This document shows, in pieces, positions 18,354 to 26,160 of a DNA stretch of 64,000 nt (the stretch's first letter is position 1; the number at the start of each line of letters is the position of its first letter). Position numbers and translations under genes: made by a program. The DNA is taken from positions 2,108,001 to 2,172,000 of the forward strand of contig NZ_CP016033.1 of assembly GCF_001663175.1 (NCBI RefSeq), in the 5' to 3' direction. This stretch comes from Erythrobacter neustonensis (GTDB lineage Bacteria > Pseudomonadota > Alphaproteobacteria > Sphingomonadales > Sphingomonadaceae). The notes beneath the pieces are model-generated. The model worked only from the letters and a program-made list of their open reading frames with translations, had not been told where the DNA came from and made no database searches.

Positions 18354-18916
18354 CCGCGCGCAGCATTCCGATATTCTCGACCATCGTGGTGATCGCAGCG
18401 GTGCTGACGATGGTGGGCCTCGGTTTCTGGCAGTTGCAGCGCAAGGGCGAGAAAGAGGCGCTGATCGCGCGCTATCAGGCCGCCGCGACCACCACGGCCG
18501 AGGTGCCTTTTCCCGCCGATGACCATGCACAAGGCGCATGGTTTCGCCGCAGCCGGATCACCTGCGGGCGGGTCTCGGGACTGACCACCGTTTCGGGCAC
18601 TGCGGCAACGGGCCAGAAGGGCCTTGCGGTGCGCGCCACCTGCACCCAAGGCGGCTTCGGCAAGCCGATCACGATCGACCTCGGCTTCACCCGCGATCTT
18701 GCGACCCCGCAATGGCAAGGCGGGGAGGTGACCGGCGTAATCGCGCCCGGCCCGCGGCTTGTCGCCGATCCGCCGGTGGCGGGTCTGCAACCGCTCGCAC
18801 GGCCCGATCCGGGCGATCTGCCCAACAATCACCTCGCCTACGCCGGGCAGTGGTTCTTCTTCGCGTTGACCGCGCTTGTCATCTACGTGCTGGCAATCCG
18901 CCGCCGCGCCCGCTAA
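18350..18916 (+). CDS. SURF1 family oxidase assembly protein
   Basis: The product is 188 residues. The family layout is clear: one helix near the N-terminus (about 8-27, ending with GFWQLQRKGEKEALIARYQ), a periplasmic domain and one helix at the C-terminus (about 162-182), preceded by NNHLAYAGQWFFFALTALV. Bacterial Surf1 binds heme a and helps insert it into subunit I. At 188 residues it is somewhat shorter than many Surf1 proteins (about 220-250). It closes the oxidase cluster, and thrC starts only 12 bases later. Confidence 0.9.
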   Translation: MTARSIPIFSTIVVIAAVLTMVGLGFWQLQRKGEKEALIARYQAAATTTAEVPFPADDHAQGAWFRRSRITCGRVSGLTTVSGTAATGQKGLAVRATCTQGGFGKPITIDLGFTRDLATPQWQGGEVTGVIAPGPRLVADPPVAGLQPLARPDPGDLPNNHLAYAGQWFFFALTALVIYVLAIRRRAR

Positions 18917-18927
18917 CCCGCGCTCCC

Positions 18928-20337
18928 ATGCAATACGTCTCGACACGGGGGCGCGCACCGGCGCTCGATTTCGAAGGGGTGACCCTGGCAGGCCTCGCGA
19001 GCGACGGGGGGCTCTACCTGCCTGCCGAGTGGCCGCGCTTTACCGCCGACGAGATCCGGGGGATGCGCGGGCTAGCCTATCCCGATCTCGCCACGCGCGT
19101 GATGGCGCCGTTTGTCGCCGGCAGCCTGACCGATGACGAGCTGCTCGCCATCTGCCACAAGGTCTATGGCGATTTCGGCCATGCCGCCGTCACCCCGCTG
19201 GTGCAGCTCGATCAGCAGCACTGGCTGCTCGAGCTGTTCCACGGACCGACGCTGGCGTTCAAGGACGTGGCGCTGCAATTGCTCGGCCGATTGTTCGAGA
19301 CCTTCCTCGCCCGCCGCGATCAGCGCCTCACCATCGTCGGCGCGACCAGCGGTGATACCGGCTCTGCTGCGATCCATGCCGTCGCCGGGCTCGAACGGGT
19401 CGAGATCTTCATGCTTCACCCCAAGGGCCGGGTGAGCGATGTGCAGCGCCGCCAGATGACCACGGTGCTGAGCCCCAACGTCCACAACCTCGCGATCGAA
19501 GGCAGCTTCGATGATGCGCAGGCGCATGTGAAGCGGATGTTTACCGATGCGGATGTGACCAGCGTGCTCAACCTCGGCGCGGTCAATTCGATCAACTGGG
19601 CGCGGCTGATGGCGCAGGTGGTCTATTACTTCGCTTCCGCGCTGCAACTCGGCGCGCCCGATCGCACAGTCGCCTACAGCGTGCCGACCGGCAATTTCGG
19701 CGATGTCTTTGCAGGCTATGTCGCGCAGCAGATGGGGCTTCCGATCGAGCGGCTGATCGTCGCCACCAACATCAACGACATTCTCCACCGCGCGCTGTCG
19801 CAGGGCGATTACGCCGCCGACGGGGTGACGCCCACGATCACGCCGTCGATGGATATTCAGGTCTCTTCCAATTTCGAACGCCTGCTGTTCGATGCCGGCG
19901 GGCGCGACGGCGCGGCGCTGGCCGCGCAGATGCATGCCTTCGAAGACACCAAGGCGATGCATCTCACCAACACCCAGCGTGAGGGCGCAGGCGCGTTGTT
20001 CGCGAGCGCGCGCGCCGATCAGACCGAAACCGCGCGCGCGCTGCAATGGGCGCACCTTGCTGCGGGCCAAGTGATCGATCCGCACACCGGTGTCGGGCTC
20101 CATGCCGCGCGGGCTTTGGCGGACGCCGGCACGATCCCGGCGCATGTCCCGCTGGTCACGCTCGCCACCGCGCACCCGGCCAAATTCCCCGATGCGGTCG
20201 AACGCGCGGTCGGCATGCGCCCCGCGCTGCCCGCGCGCGTGGGCGACCTGTTCGGGCGCGAGGAAAGCCTCGTCGAGCTTGCCGGTGATTACGCGACCAC
20301 CCGCGATTACGTGCTCGGCCACGCCGGGAACGCCTGA
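18928..20337 (+). CDS. thrC: Threonine synthase
   Basis: ThrC converts O-phosphohomoserine to threonine with pyridoxal phosphate. The 469-residue protein has the N-terminal MQYVSTRGRAPALDFEG, PLP-binding Lys112 in LAFKDVALQLL, the phosphate-binding GATSGDTGSAAI and NLGAVNSINWARLMAQ. Length fits the longer thrC form. The position directly behind SURF1 is recurrent in sphingomonads and probably reflects readthrough from the oxidase promoter, though no functional link is known. The stop overlaps the methyltransferase start by one base. Confidence 0.95.
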   Translation: MQYVSTRGRAPALDFEGVTLAGLASDGGLYLPAEWPRFTADEIRGMRGLAYPDLATRVMAPFVAGSLTDDELLAICHKVYGDFGHAAVTPLVQLDQQHWLLELFHGPTLAFKDVALQLLGRLFETFLARRDQRLTIVGATSGDTGSAAIHAVAGLERVEIFMLHPKGRVSDVQRRQMTTVLSPNVHNLAIEGSFDDAQAHVKRMFTDADVTSVLNLGAVNSINWARLMAQVVYYFASALQLGAPDRTVAYSVPTGNFGDVFAGYVAQQMGLPIERLIVATNINDILHRALSQGDYAADGVTPTITPSMDIQVSSNFERLLFDAGGRDGAALAAQMHAFEDTKAMHLTNTQREGAGALFASARADQTETARALQWAHLAAGQVIDPHTGVGLHAARALADAGTIPAHVPLVTLATAHPAKFPDAVERAVGMRPALPARVGDLFGREESLVELAGDYATTRDYVLGHAGNA

Positions 20338-21239
20338 TGGCGATGCTTGTCCAGCAGCCGCTGGTGATGGAATGCACCGGGTGGGATAGTTACCGCCTGC
20401 TCGACAGCGGGGCGGGGCGCAAGTGGGAGGCGTTCGGCCCCTATTCCTTCATTCGGCCCGAACCCCAGGCCCTGTGGCAGCCCCACAGCGACAATTGGCA
20501 GGCGAACGGCGAATTCATCCCCGGCTCGGACGAGGATGGCGGCGGACGCTGGCAGTTTTCGGGGCAAAGCGCAGACCGCCTGCCCGATGAAGGGTGGGAG
20601 CTTGGCTGGAACGAGGTGCGCTTCACCGCGCGCCCCACGCCCTTCCGCCACTTGCAGTTCTTCCCCGACATGGCCCCGGTGTGGGACTGGATGCGCGGCC
20701 AGCTTGCCGGGATGGACGCGGCCGAAACGCTGAACCTGTTCGGCTACACCGGGCTCGGCAGCCTCGCTTTGTCGCAGCACGGCCGGGTCACGCATGTCGA
20801 TGCCTCGAAGAAATCGGTCGCGCAGGCCCGCGAGAACGCGCTGCTGTCCGACATGGCGGAGCGGCCCATCCGCTGGCTGACCGATGACGCCGCCAAGTTC
20901 GCCGCGCGCGAGGTGCGCCGCACCAAGCGATATGACGGGATTATCCTCGACCCACCCAAATTCGGGCGCGGGCCCGATGGCGAGGTGTGGCGGCTCGAAG
21001 AACATCTCCCCGGCCTGATCGCCGATTGCGCGCGCCTGCTGGACGGCGACAGCCGCTTCCTGTTCCTCACCGTCTATGCCGTGCGGATGAGCAGCCTTGC
21101 GATCGCCGGACTGCTCGAAGAAGCGCTGGGGAGCCTGCCCGGGCGGATCGAACACGGCGATCTCGCGGTGCGCGAAGAGGGCGCGCGGGGCCGCCTGCTG
21201 CCCACCGCGATCTTTGCCCGGTGGAGCAATCCGGCCTGA
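20337..21239 (+). CDS. Class I SAM-dependent methyltransferase, RlmI-like
   Basis: This 300-residue protein has a Rossmann methyltransferase domain from about residue 115. The SAM loop is TLNLFGYTGLGSLALSQ, the acidic tip VTHVDASKKSVAQARENA, and the catalytic motif GIILDPPKFGRG, the DPPK type seen in 23S rRNA cytosine methyltransferases and RlmI. No catalytic Cys pair of the RsmB type is seen. The first 110 residues (GWDSYRLLDSGAGRKWEAFG) resemble an S-adenosylmethionine-dependent enzyme family whose substrate is not settled. RNA or small-molecule methylation are both possible. It is coupled to thrC. Confidence 0.8.
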   Translation: MAMLVQQPLVMECTGWDSYRLLDSGAGRKWEAFGPYSFIRPEPQALWQPHSDNWQANGEFIPGSDEDGGGRWQFSGQSADRLPDEGWELGWNEVRFTARPTPFRHLQFFPDMAPVWDWMRGQLAGMDAAETLNLFGYTGLGSLALSQHGRVTHVDASKKSVAQARENALLSDMAERPIRWLTDDAAKFAAREVRRTKRYDGIILDPPKFGRGPDGEVWRLEEHLPGLIADCARLLDGDSRFLFLTVYAVRMSSLAIAGLLEEALGSLPGRIEHGDLAVREEGARGRLLPTAIFARWSNPA

Positions 21240-21307
21240 TCGCCGCCGACCGCGCAGGGGATGAAAACCGCTGCCCACTTTCGGGCGCGATGCTTTAAGG
21301 GGCGCGC

Positions 21308-21694
21308 ATGTCCGATTCGCTTATCCTTGAAGTCAACGATCTCGTCGTCGATGTGCTCACCGGCATCTATTCCGAAGAAACCGGCAAGCCCCAGCCGCTG
21401 CGCATTTCGATCGCGGCCGATTATGCGGTCGCGGATCGCTATGATCCCGACACGCCGCTGGAAGCGTCGAAGAATTACATGGACCTCAAATTCGCCGCGT
21501 CCGAAGGGCTGCCTGCGGGCGTGCACTTCAAGCTGATCGAGGCGGTTGCCGATCATATCTGCGAGACATTGTTCGTGCAGGATGCGCGCGTGCTCGCGGT
21601 GACGGTGAAGATCGTCAAGCTGGCGATTGCCGAAGCGGGCGAGCAGATCGGCATCACCCTGCGCCGTCAGCGCCGTCCCGAACACGGGGGCTGA
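21308..21694 (+). CDS. folB: Dihydroneopterin aldolase
   Basis: FolB cleaves 7,8-dihydroneopterin to 6-hydroxymethyl-dihydropterin in folate synthesis. The 128-residue product has the tunnel-fold pattern: LILEVNDLVVDVLTGIYSEE at the N-terminus, ADYAVADRYD, the FKLIEAVADHICETLF helix with the conserved Glu, and the final strand LAVTVKIVKLAIAEAGEQIGITL. Length is typical. FolX or FolB activity cannot be told apart by eye. It probably starts a rightward unit with the following small gene and the moa genes. Confidence 0.87.
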   Translation: MSDSLILEVNDLVVDVLTGIYSEETGKPQPLRISIAADYAVADRYDPDTPLEASKNYMDLKFAASEGLPAGVHFKLIEAVADHICETLFVQDARVLAVTVKIVKLAIAEAGEQIGITLRRQRRPEHGG

Positions 21695-21699
21695 GGCGG

Positions 21700-22017
21700 G
21701 TGCAGTGCGAGATCGCGGTCGGCACGCTGCCCGATGCGCCGCTCGATGCGGCGACCGCGTTCATGGCGCTGCATCTTGCCGCTGTGCGCGCGGTGCTGGC
21801 CGATCCGGCGACCAGCGCACTGGCGATCGTCCTGCCGCCCGCCGCTTACGATCACCGCGACTGGCGCCTCGCACTCGCCCGCGATCTGGCCCGCGAGGCC
21901 GCGCCGCTGCGCGTCAACGTCGTCGCTGCGTTGCCCGGCGCAGCGCGCACCGCGACCTTGCGATTTTTGGCAAATGCACCCGGGGTGACAGGGCAGTATC
22001 TGGTATGTCATGACTGA
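21700..22017 (+). CDS. Small Rossmann-like protein of unknown function
   Basis: A 105-residue protein from a GTG at 21700, five bases after the folB stop, with GAGGCG as ribosome site. It reads like a fragment of a short-chain dehydrogenase: alternating helix and strand (AATAFMALHLAAVRAVL, ALAIVLPPAAYDHRDW, LRVNVVAALP) and no nucleotide-binding Gly motif. Its end overlaps moaA by eight bases, so it is coupled on both sides. I do not recognise a named family, and whether it binds a pterin or nothing is open. Confidence 0.62.
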   Translation: MQCEIAVGTLPDAPLDAATAFMALHLAAVRAVLADPATSALAIVLPPAAYDHRDWRLALARDLAREAAPLRVNVVAALPGAARTATLRFLANAPGVTGQYLVCHD

Positions 22018-23068
22018 TCTTGTGCCGCAGCCCGTGCCCCGCCAGCCTGATAGGATCTTCGCCGGCGCGGGCCCGCGCCCGCTGGTCGACGGGTTTCAGC
22101 GCCGGATCACCTATCTGCGCCTTTCGGTGACCGATCGCTGCGACCTGCGCTGCGCCTATTGCATGCCCGAACGCATGACCTTCCTGCCCAAGAAGGACGT
22201 GCTGAGCCTTGAGGAGCTTTACCAGCTTTCGTCAGGGTTCATCGCGCGCGGCGTGACCAAGATCCGCATCACCGGGGGCGAGCCGCTGGTGCGGCGCGAT
22301 ATCGGCGATCTGTTCGCGATGCTGGGGCGCAGGCTGGGGGATGGGCTCGAGGAACTGACCTTGACCACCAACGGCACGCAGTTGGCCGCACACGCCGATG
22401 CGCTGGCGCGGGCCGGGGTCGCGCGCGTCAACGTTTCGCTCGACACGCTCGACCGCGCCCGGTTTGCCGCGCTCACGCGGCGCGACAGCCTTGCCCAGGT
22501 GCTCGAAGGGATCGCCGCGGCCAGGGCGGCGGGTATCCGGGTGAAACTGAATGCGGTGGCGCTGAAGGGCGTGAACGAGGATGAGCTTCCCGATCTGATC
22601 GCATGGGGCCATGCGCAAGGCCACGATGTCACGCTGATCGAGGTGATGCCGCTGGGCGATGTCGAGGAGGAACGGCTCGACCAGTATCTCCCGCTCGACG
22701 CGGTGCGCAGCCGATTGTCGCGGCGCTGGACGCTGACCGACAGCGCGCACAGCACCGGCGGGCCATCGACCTATGTCGACATTGCCGAAACCGGCGGCAG
22801 GCTGGGTTTCATCACCCCGCACACCAGCAACTTCTGCGCCGGGTGCAACCGGCTGCGGGTGACCGCGACCGGGCAGCTTTACCCGTGCCTTGGCGGGGGC
22901 GAGCAGGTCGATCTGCGCAGCGCGCTGCGATCAGATACGCCCGAGGCAAGCCTTGCCGCTGCGCTTGACGAGGCGCTCAGGATCAAGCCCGAGAAACACC
23001 ATTTCCGCATGCAGGAACGCGGCGCTGCGCCGGCGCTGGCGCGGCACATGTCGATGACGGGGGGCTGA
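22010..23068 (+). CDS. moaA: GTP 3',8-cyclase MoaA
   Basis: MoaA is the radical-SAM enzyme that starts molybdopterin synthesis from GTP. In its 352 residues the first [4Fe-4S] cluster is bound by Cys44, Cys48 and Cys51 (DRCDLRCAYC) and the GTP-side cluster by Cys276, Cys279 and Cys293 (CAGCNRLRVTATGQLYPC). The SAM-binding ITGGEPLVR and the C-terminal GG are present. Nothing is missing. It is followed by moaD and moaE; moaC, whose product acts in the same conversion, is not in the window. Confidence 0.96.
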   Translation: MTDLVPQPVPRQPDRIFAGAGPRPLVDGFQRRITYLRLSVTDRCDLRCAYCMPERMTFLPKKDVLSLEELYQLSSGFIARGVTKIRITGGEPLVRRDIGDLFAMLGRRLGDGLEELTLTTNGTQLAAHADALARAGVARVNVSLDTLDRARFAALTRRDSLAQVLEGIAAARAAGIRVKLNAVALKGVNEDELPDLIAWGHAQGHDVTLIEVMPLGDVEEERLDQYLPLDAVRSRLSRRWTLTDSAHSTGGPSTYVDIAETGGRLGFITPHTSNFCAGCNRLRVTATGQLYPCLGGGEQVDLRSALRSDTPEASLAAALDEALRIKPEKHHFRMQERGAAPALARHMSMTGG

Positions 23069-23072
23069 AACG

Positions 23073-23324
23073 ATGGCGCGCGTGATACCCCTGGGCAAGC
23101 TTGCCGATCTGGCGGGCGCGCCGCAGCTTGCCGTGCCGCTGCCGCTGTCCGATCCGCTCGATTGGCAGGGGCTCAAGGCTGCGCTTCCCGCGATGCTTGC
23201 CGAAGCGATCGACGATCCGCGCGTGCGGGTGGCGATCAATGGGGCATTGCTGCCGAACAAGCTGATGATGCAGGCAGGCGCTGGCGACGAGATCGCGCTG
23301 CTGCCGCCGGTGTCGGGGGGCTGA
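23073..23324 (+). CDS. moaD: Molybdopterin synthase sulfur carrier subunit MoaD
   Basis: MoaD carries sulfur as a thiocarboxylate on its C-terminal glycine. The 83-residue product has a beta-grasp pattern (RVAINGALLPNKLMMQAGAGDEIALLPPVSGG) and ends exactly in GG, as required. Four bases separate it from moaA and one base overlaps moaE, so the order is MoaA, carrier, catalytic subunit. Confidence 0.92.
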   Translation: MARVIPLGKLADLAGAPQLAVPLPLSDPLDWQGLKAALPAMLAEAIDDPRVRVAINGALLPNKLMMQAGAGDEIALLPPVSGG

Positions 23325-23770
23325 TGCGCGACATCCGCCTGATCGATCACGTGTTCCATCCGGGCGCGCTGATCGGGCCGTTCACCAGTGCCAACCCGGG
23401 CCTCGGCGGGGTCTGCACCTTCGTCGGCGAAGTGCGCGCCGATGCCGGGGTCGAGCTGCTCGAACTCACGCATTATGCGCCGCTGACGCTGCCGGGGATG
23501 CACGAACTTGCCGACAGCGCCTTTGCGCGTTTCGCCCTGATGGGGCTGTTGATGGTGCACCGCGTGGGCCAGATGCATCCGGGCGAGCCGATCGTTTGCG
23601 TATCGGCCGCCGCGCTGCACCGCCGCGACGCAATCGATGCGGTCGATTTCTGCATGGATCATCTCAAGAGCGCGGCATGGTTCTGGAAACGCGAACGGCG
23701 CGATGGCCAGTGGCACTGGATCGAACCGCGCGAGCAGGACGCGCGCGATCTTTCGCGCTGGCAAGGCTGA
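23324..23770 (+). CDS. moaE: Molybdopterin synthase catalytic subunit MoaE
   Basis: MoaE takes sulfur from MoaD to make the dithiolene of molybdopterin. The product is 148 residues. It has LGGVCTFVGEVR (usually GAxxxFxGxVR), LTHYAPLTLPGMHELAD, MVHRVGQMHPGEPIVCVSAAALHR and DHLKSAAWFWKRERR with the conserved Lys residues of the active site. Its TGA at 23768-23770 is directly followed by an FNR-type operator for the next gene, so the moa unit ends here without a visible terminator. Confidence 0.94.
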   Translation: MRDIRLIDHVFHPGALIGPFTSANPGLGGVCTFVGEVRADAGVELLELTHYAPLTLPGMHELADSAFARFALMGLLMVHRVGQMHPGEPIVCVSAAALHRRDAIDAVDFCMDHLKSAAWFWKRERRDGQWHWIEPREQDARDLSRWQG

Positions 23771-23771
23771 T

Positions 23772-23812
23772 TTGATCGGGATCAAAGCGGGCCTCCAGTG
23801 CGCGGGATACAT
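23772..23812 (+). promoter_or_regulatory. FNR-type operator and class II-like promoter
   Basis: Bases 23772-23785 read TTGAT-CGGG-ATCAA, a perfect inverted repeat identical to the FNR consensus. Its centre is at 23778.5. A plausible -10 element (ATACAT) sits at 23807-23812, which would place transcription start near 23819 and the operator at about -41, the position of an activating class II FNR site. A start about 23 bases ahead of the ATG at 23842 follows. The regulator gene is only 0.55 kb away on the other strand. Confidence 0.75.
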
Positions 23813-23841
23813 CCTTTCCAACACAGCGAAAGGAACCTCCC

Positions 23842-24279
23842 ATGAGCCACATCGTCAACGACCACCTTGCCCGCGGCGATGCGCGGATCGTCGCCCAGCC
23901 GCAGGTTGCCGCCGCCGATCGCAGCCACCCGGTCGATCGCAATTTCGGCCTCCCCACCGCGCTCTATGGCGCGACCGTGGCGGGGTATCTGGGGTTCCTG
24001 CTGGTGGTCGGCAGCGCTTTTGCCAACCCCGTGCTGGCGATCCCGATGGCGATTTTCGTGCTGTTCATCGTCGCGGGCTTCGGCGTCCCGGCGCTGTGGA
24101 CGCGGCTGGCGGGCAATACCACCGAGCCCCAGACGCTGGGCGAGTTCCGCCAGCGCGGGATCATGACACTGACCGGCCGACTGACCGCGGGCGAGGCCAC
24201 GGTGCAGATGCTGATCCTGCCCGTGCTGCTGGTGGGCTGGGGCCTCGCGGTTGCGGTGATCGCTGCCGTAGTGGCGTAA
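23842..24279 (+). CDS. Three-span membrane protein of unknown function, likely FNR-controlled
   Basis: A 145-residue protein starting MSHIVNDHLARGDARIV, with AAAGGAACC just ahead of the ATG. A soluble N-terminus of about 38 residues is followed by hydrophobic helices at about 40-60, 63-85 and 120-145, with a polar loop (WTRLAGNTTEPQTLGEFRQRG) between the second and third. No heme-binding His pattern or Cys cluster is evident, so it is not an obvious respiratory subunit. I do not recognise the family. The perfect FNR box upstream suggests a low-oxygen role. Confidence 0.75.
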   Translation: MSHIVNDHLARGDARIVAQPQVAAADRSHPVDRNFGLPTALYGATVAGYLGFLLVVGSAFANPVLAIPMAIFVLFIVAGFGVPALWTRLAGNTTEPQTLGEFRQRGIMTLTGRLTAGEATVQMLILPVLLVGWGLAVAVIAAVVA

Positions 24280-24333
24280 ACCCTGCCTCGACCCGGTAAG
24301 CTCCCCCTTCGGGACGGTCGCCTTTCCCTCGGG

Positions 24334-25023
24334 CTACCGCCCCGAAATCTCGTGCAGCAACACCGGATCGCGCAGCGCGATCCCGCGTTTGCCCTCGCGC
24401 TGGATGGCGCCCATGTCTTCGAGCTCGCCCAGCTTGCGGCTGACGGTTTCGATCGTGAGGCCAAGCATGTTCGCGATCTCGCCGCGGGTCAGCGGCAGCT
24501 CGAACCTTTGCGCCAGATGGCACGAACTGTCGCTCGCGGCGGCGGCAAAATCGTGGAGCAGCGCGGCAAGCCGGGCTTCGGCGCTGGCATGGCCGGTGAG
24601 TTCGAGCAGGTTGCGGCTCGCCAGCAGATCGGCCTGGCTCCGGCGCAGCAGCGCGCGGGCCAGCGCGGGATATTCCTCGACCGCGCGTTCGATATCGGCG
24701 CGGGCAAAGGTGCACAGCCGGCTTTCGGTCAGCGCCACGACATCGTGGTGGGCAAACGGCGCGAACAATTCGCCAATGAAGCCCGCCGGGTGAACCAGCG
24801 CGAGGATCTGCTCGTGCCCTTCGACATCGACCGCCGACACCTTCAGCGCGCCGGTCAGCAGGGTGGCGCAGGCGGCCTCCTCGTCGCCTGCGGCAAACAG
24901 CATCTCGCCGCGCTTCAACGTGCGGGTGCGTCCCGCCGCGGCCAGCGCATCGCGTTCCTCGGACGTCAGCACCGCGCAGGCGGCGCTTTCCTTGACCGGA
25001 CAGGTGGCGCAGGCGAGGTTCAT
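24334..25023 (-). CDS. fnr: Crp/Fnr family regulator with FNR-type iron-sulfur cysteines
   Basis: A transcription factor of 229 residues. Cys5, Cys8 and Cys16 (CATCPVKESAAC) and Cys104 (SRLCTF) match the four ligands that bind the oxygen-sensitive [4Fe-4S] cluster of FNR; the N-terminal spacing is slightly longer than in E. coli. A cyclic-nucleotide-type fold precedes a winged helix, where LTRGEIANMLGLTIETVSRK has the Glu-x-x-Ser-Arg recognition signature that reads TTGAT half-sites. A matching site lies at 23772-23785. It follows a lipoprotein gene with an ATGA overlap. Confidence 0.9.
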   Translation of the reverse strand: MNLACATCPVKESAACAVLTSEERDALAAAGRTRTLKRGEMLFAAGDEEAACATLLTGALKVSAVDVEGHEQILALVHPAGFIGELFAPFAHHDVVALTESRLCTFARADIERAVEEYPALARALLRRSQADLLASRNLLELTGHASAEARLAALLHDFAAAASDSSCHLAQRFELPLTRGEIANMLGLTIETVSRKLGELEDMGAIQREGKRGIALRDPVLLHEISGR

Positions 25024-25520
25024 GATCCGATCCGTGCCCACAGCCGCGCGATCGTCGCATCCTCGCGCGCAAGCGTTGCGGCCACTTCGGTCTGCAAATC
25101 GGTCAGCGGCTGATCGGGGCTGAGCAGGTTGGCAGCCTCGGCCGCCATCACGTCGATTTCCACCAGCGCGTTCGCGGTGCGCGCGCGCAAGCCGTCGAGA
25201 TCGGCGAGCGCGACCATCGCGGCTGCACGGGCGTTGCTTTCGAACGGCTGACCCGCAGCCGCCTCGGCGAGTCGCGCGGTCTGCGCGGCGCGCGTGGCAA
25301 AGGCGGTGTCGGCCGATTGCACCGTGCTGCGCAATTGCGCCAGGCGCGCCGCGGGCGTCGCGGGGCGAATCGGTCCGGCGGGCGGCGGGGGTTCGGCAGG
25401 CAAGCCGAGCTCTGCCGGACGGATCGCCAACGAGGGATAGGTGTCGTCGCCTCGCGCGCAGGCGGCAAGGCCCGGATAAAGCAGGACAAGGGCGATGATT
25501 TGTGTCAGGTTTTGGCGCAT
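25020..25520 (-). CDS. Putative lipoprotein, helical, upstream of fnr
   Basis: The 166-residue product begins with a lipoprotein signal: hydrophobic residues 8-18 and the lipobox LAAC with Cys21. A Pro-rich stretch (GLPAEPPPPAGPIRPATP) leads into a long helical, Ala-rich region with many Glu, Arg and Gln (about residues 65-160), possibly a coiled coil. No enzyme motif is seen and the family is unknown. The ATG at 25520 was preferred over longer frames because it starts the signal peptide. It is coupled to fnr and shares its promoter. Confidence 0.7.
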   Translation of the reverse strand: MRQNLTQIIALVLLYPGLAACARGDDTYPSLAIRPAELGLPAEPPPPAGPIRPATPAARLAQLRSTVQSADTAFATRAAQTARLAEAAAGQPFESNARAAAMVALADLDGLRARTANALVEIDVMAAEAANLLSPDQPLTDLQTEVAATLAREDATIARLWARIGS

Positions 25521-25582
25521 GGTGATCCCGCGCGTGCTTACCACGCCGCCTGCAAATGGCAAAGCGGCAGGCCGGTGCAGGG

Positions 25583-25609
25583 CATCCGGGCGCCGGACGG
25601 ATGTTTTTT
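25583..25609 (+). terminator. Rightward terminator-like hairpin ahead of rplU
   Basis: CATCCG at 25583-25588 pairs with CGGATG at 25598-25603 and is followed by six T. A second CATCCG at 25614-25619 can pair with the same CGGATG, and GCCGGTGC (25571-25578) pairs with GCACCGGC (25625-25632) around the whole. It would stop rightward transcription arising inside the leftward fnr operon before the rplU promoter at 25634. Pairing is direct; function is inference. Confidence 0.5.
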
Positions 25610-25633
25610 GCAGCATCCGCAGGCGCACCGGCG

Positions 25634-25661
25634 TTGACTTGGCCCAATCTTTCCCTTAACG
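25634..25661 (+). promoter_or_regulatory. Probable rplU promoter
   Basis: A TTGACT hexamer at 25634-25639 and TTAACG at 25656-25661 are 16 bases apart, a fair sigma-70 pattern for alphaproteobacteria. The transcript would carry a leader of about 100 bases before rplU, long enough for regulation by ribosomal protein binding, but I see no clear known leader motif in it. Confidence 0.45.
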
Positions 25662-25770
25662 GCACGCATCCTTCACGGGGCTGCATCTTCGCATGCCTCG
25701 CATTGCCGTTCGGTGGGTGTGCTCAGGCTCGTCTTTCCGGATTTCGCAAGACACAAGAGAGTTAAAAGCC

Positions 25771-26145
25771 ATGTTCGCTGTTGTGCGCACGGGCGGCAAG
25801 CAATATCGGGTTGCCGCCGGAGACAAGATTGCCGTTGAAAAGCTCGCAGGCGAAGCCGGCGACACGATTACCCTGGGCGACATCCTGCTCGCAGGCGAAG
25901 GCGATGACATCGCCGACGTCGCGAAGGTGACCGTTTCGGCTGAAATCATCGCTCAGGCCAAGAGCGAGAAGGTGATCGTCTTCAAGAAGCGTCGTCGCCA
26001 CAACTATCGCCGCAAGAACGGCCACCGCCAGCAGATGACGCTGCTGCGCATTACCGCTGTCGGCGCTGCCGAAAAGCCGGCCAAGAAGGCCGCTGCCAAG
26101 AAGGCCAAGACCGAAGACGCCCCCGCGGCGGCATCGGTCGAATAA
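25771..26145 (+). CDS. rplU: 50S ribosomal protein L21
   Basis: L21 binds 23S rRNA in the large subunit. The 124-residue product has [20 protein letters not shown] and the RNA-binding [21 protein letters not shown]. After about residue 100 comes a lineage-type tail rich in Lys, Ala and Glu ([19 protein letters not shown]), which makes it longer than the roughly 103 residues of E. coli L21. Followed by rpmA after 15 bases, the standard order. Confidence 0.97.
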   Translation: MFAVVRTGGKQYRVAAGDKIAVEKLAGEAGDTITLGDILLAGEGDDIADVAKVTVSAEIIAQAKSEKVIVFKKRRRHNYRRKNGHRQQMTLLRITAVGAAEKPAKKAAAKKAKTEDAPAAASVE

Positions 26146-26160
26146 GGAGCGAGGTGAACC

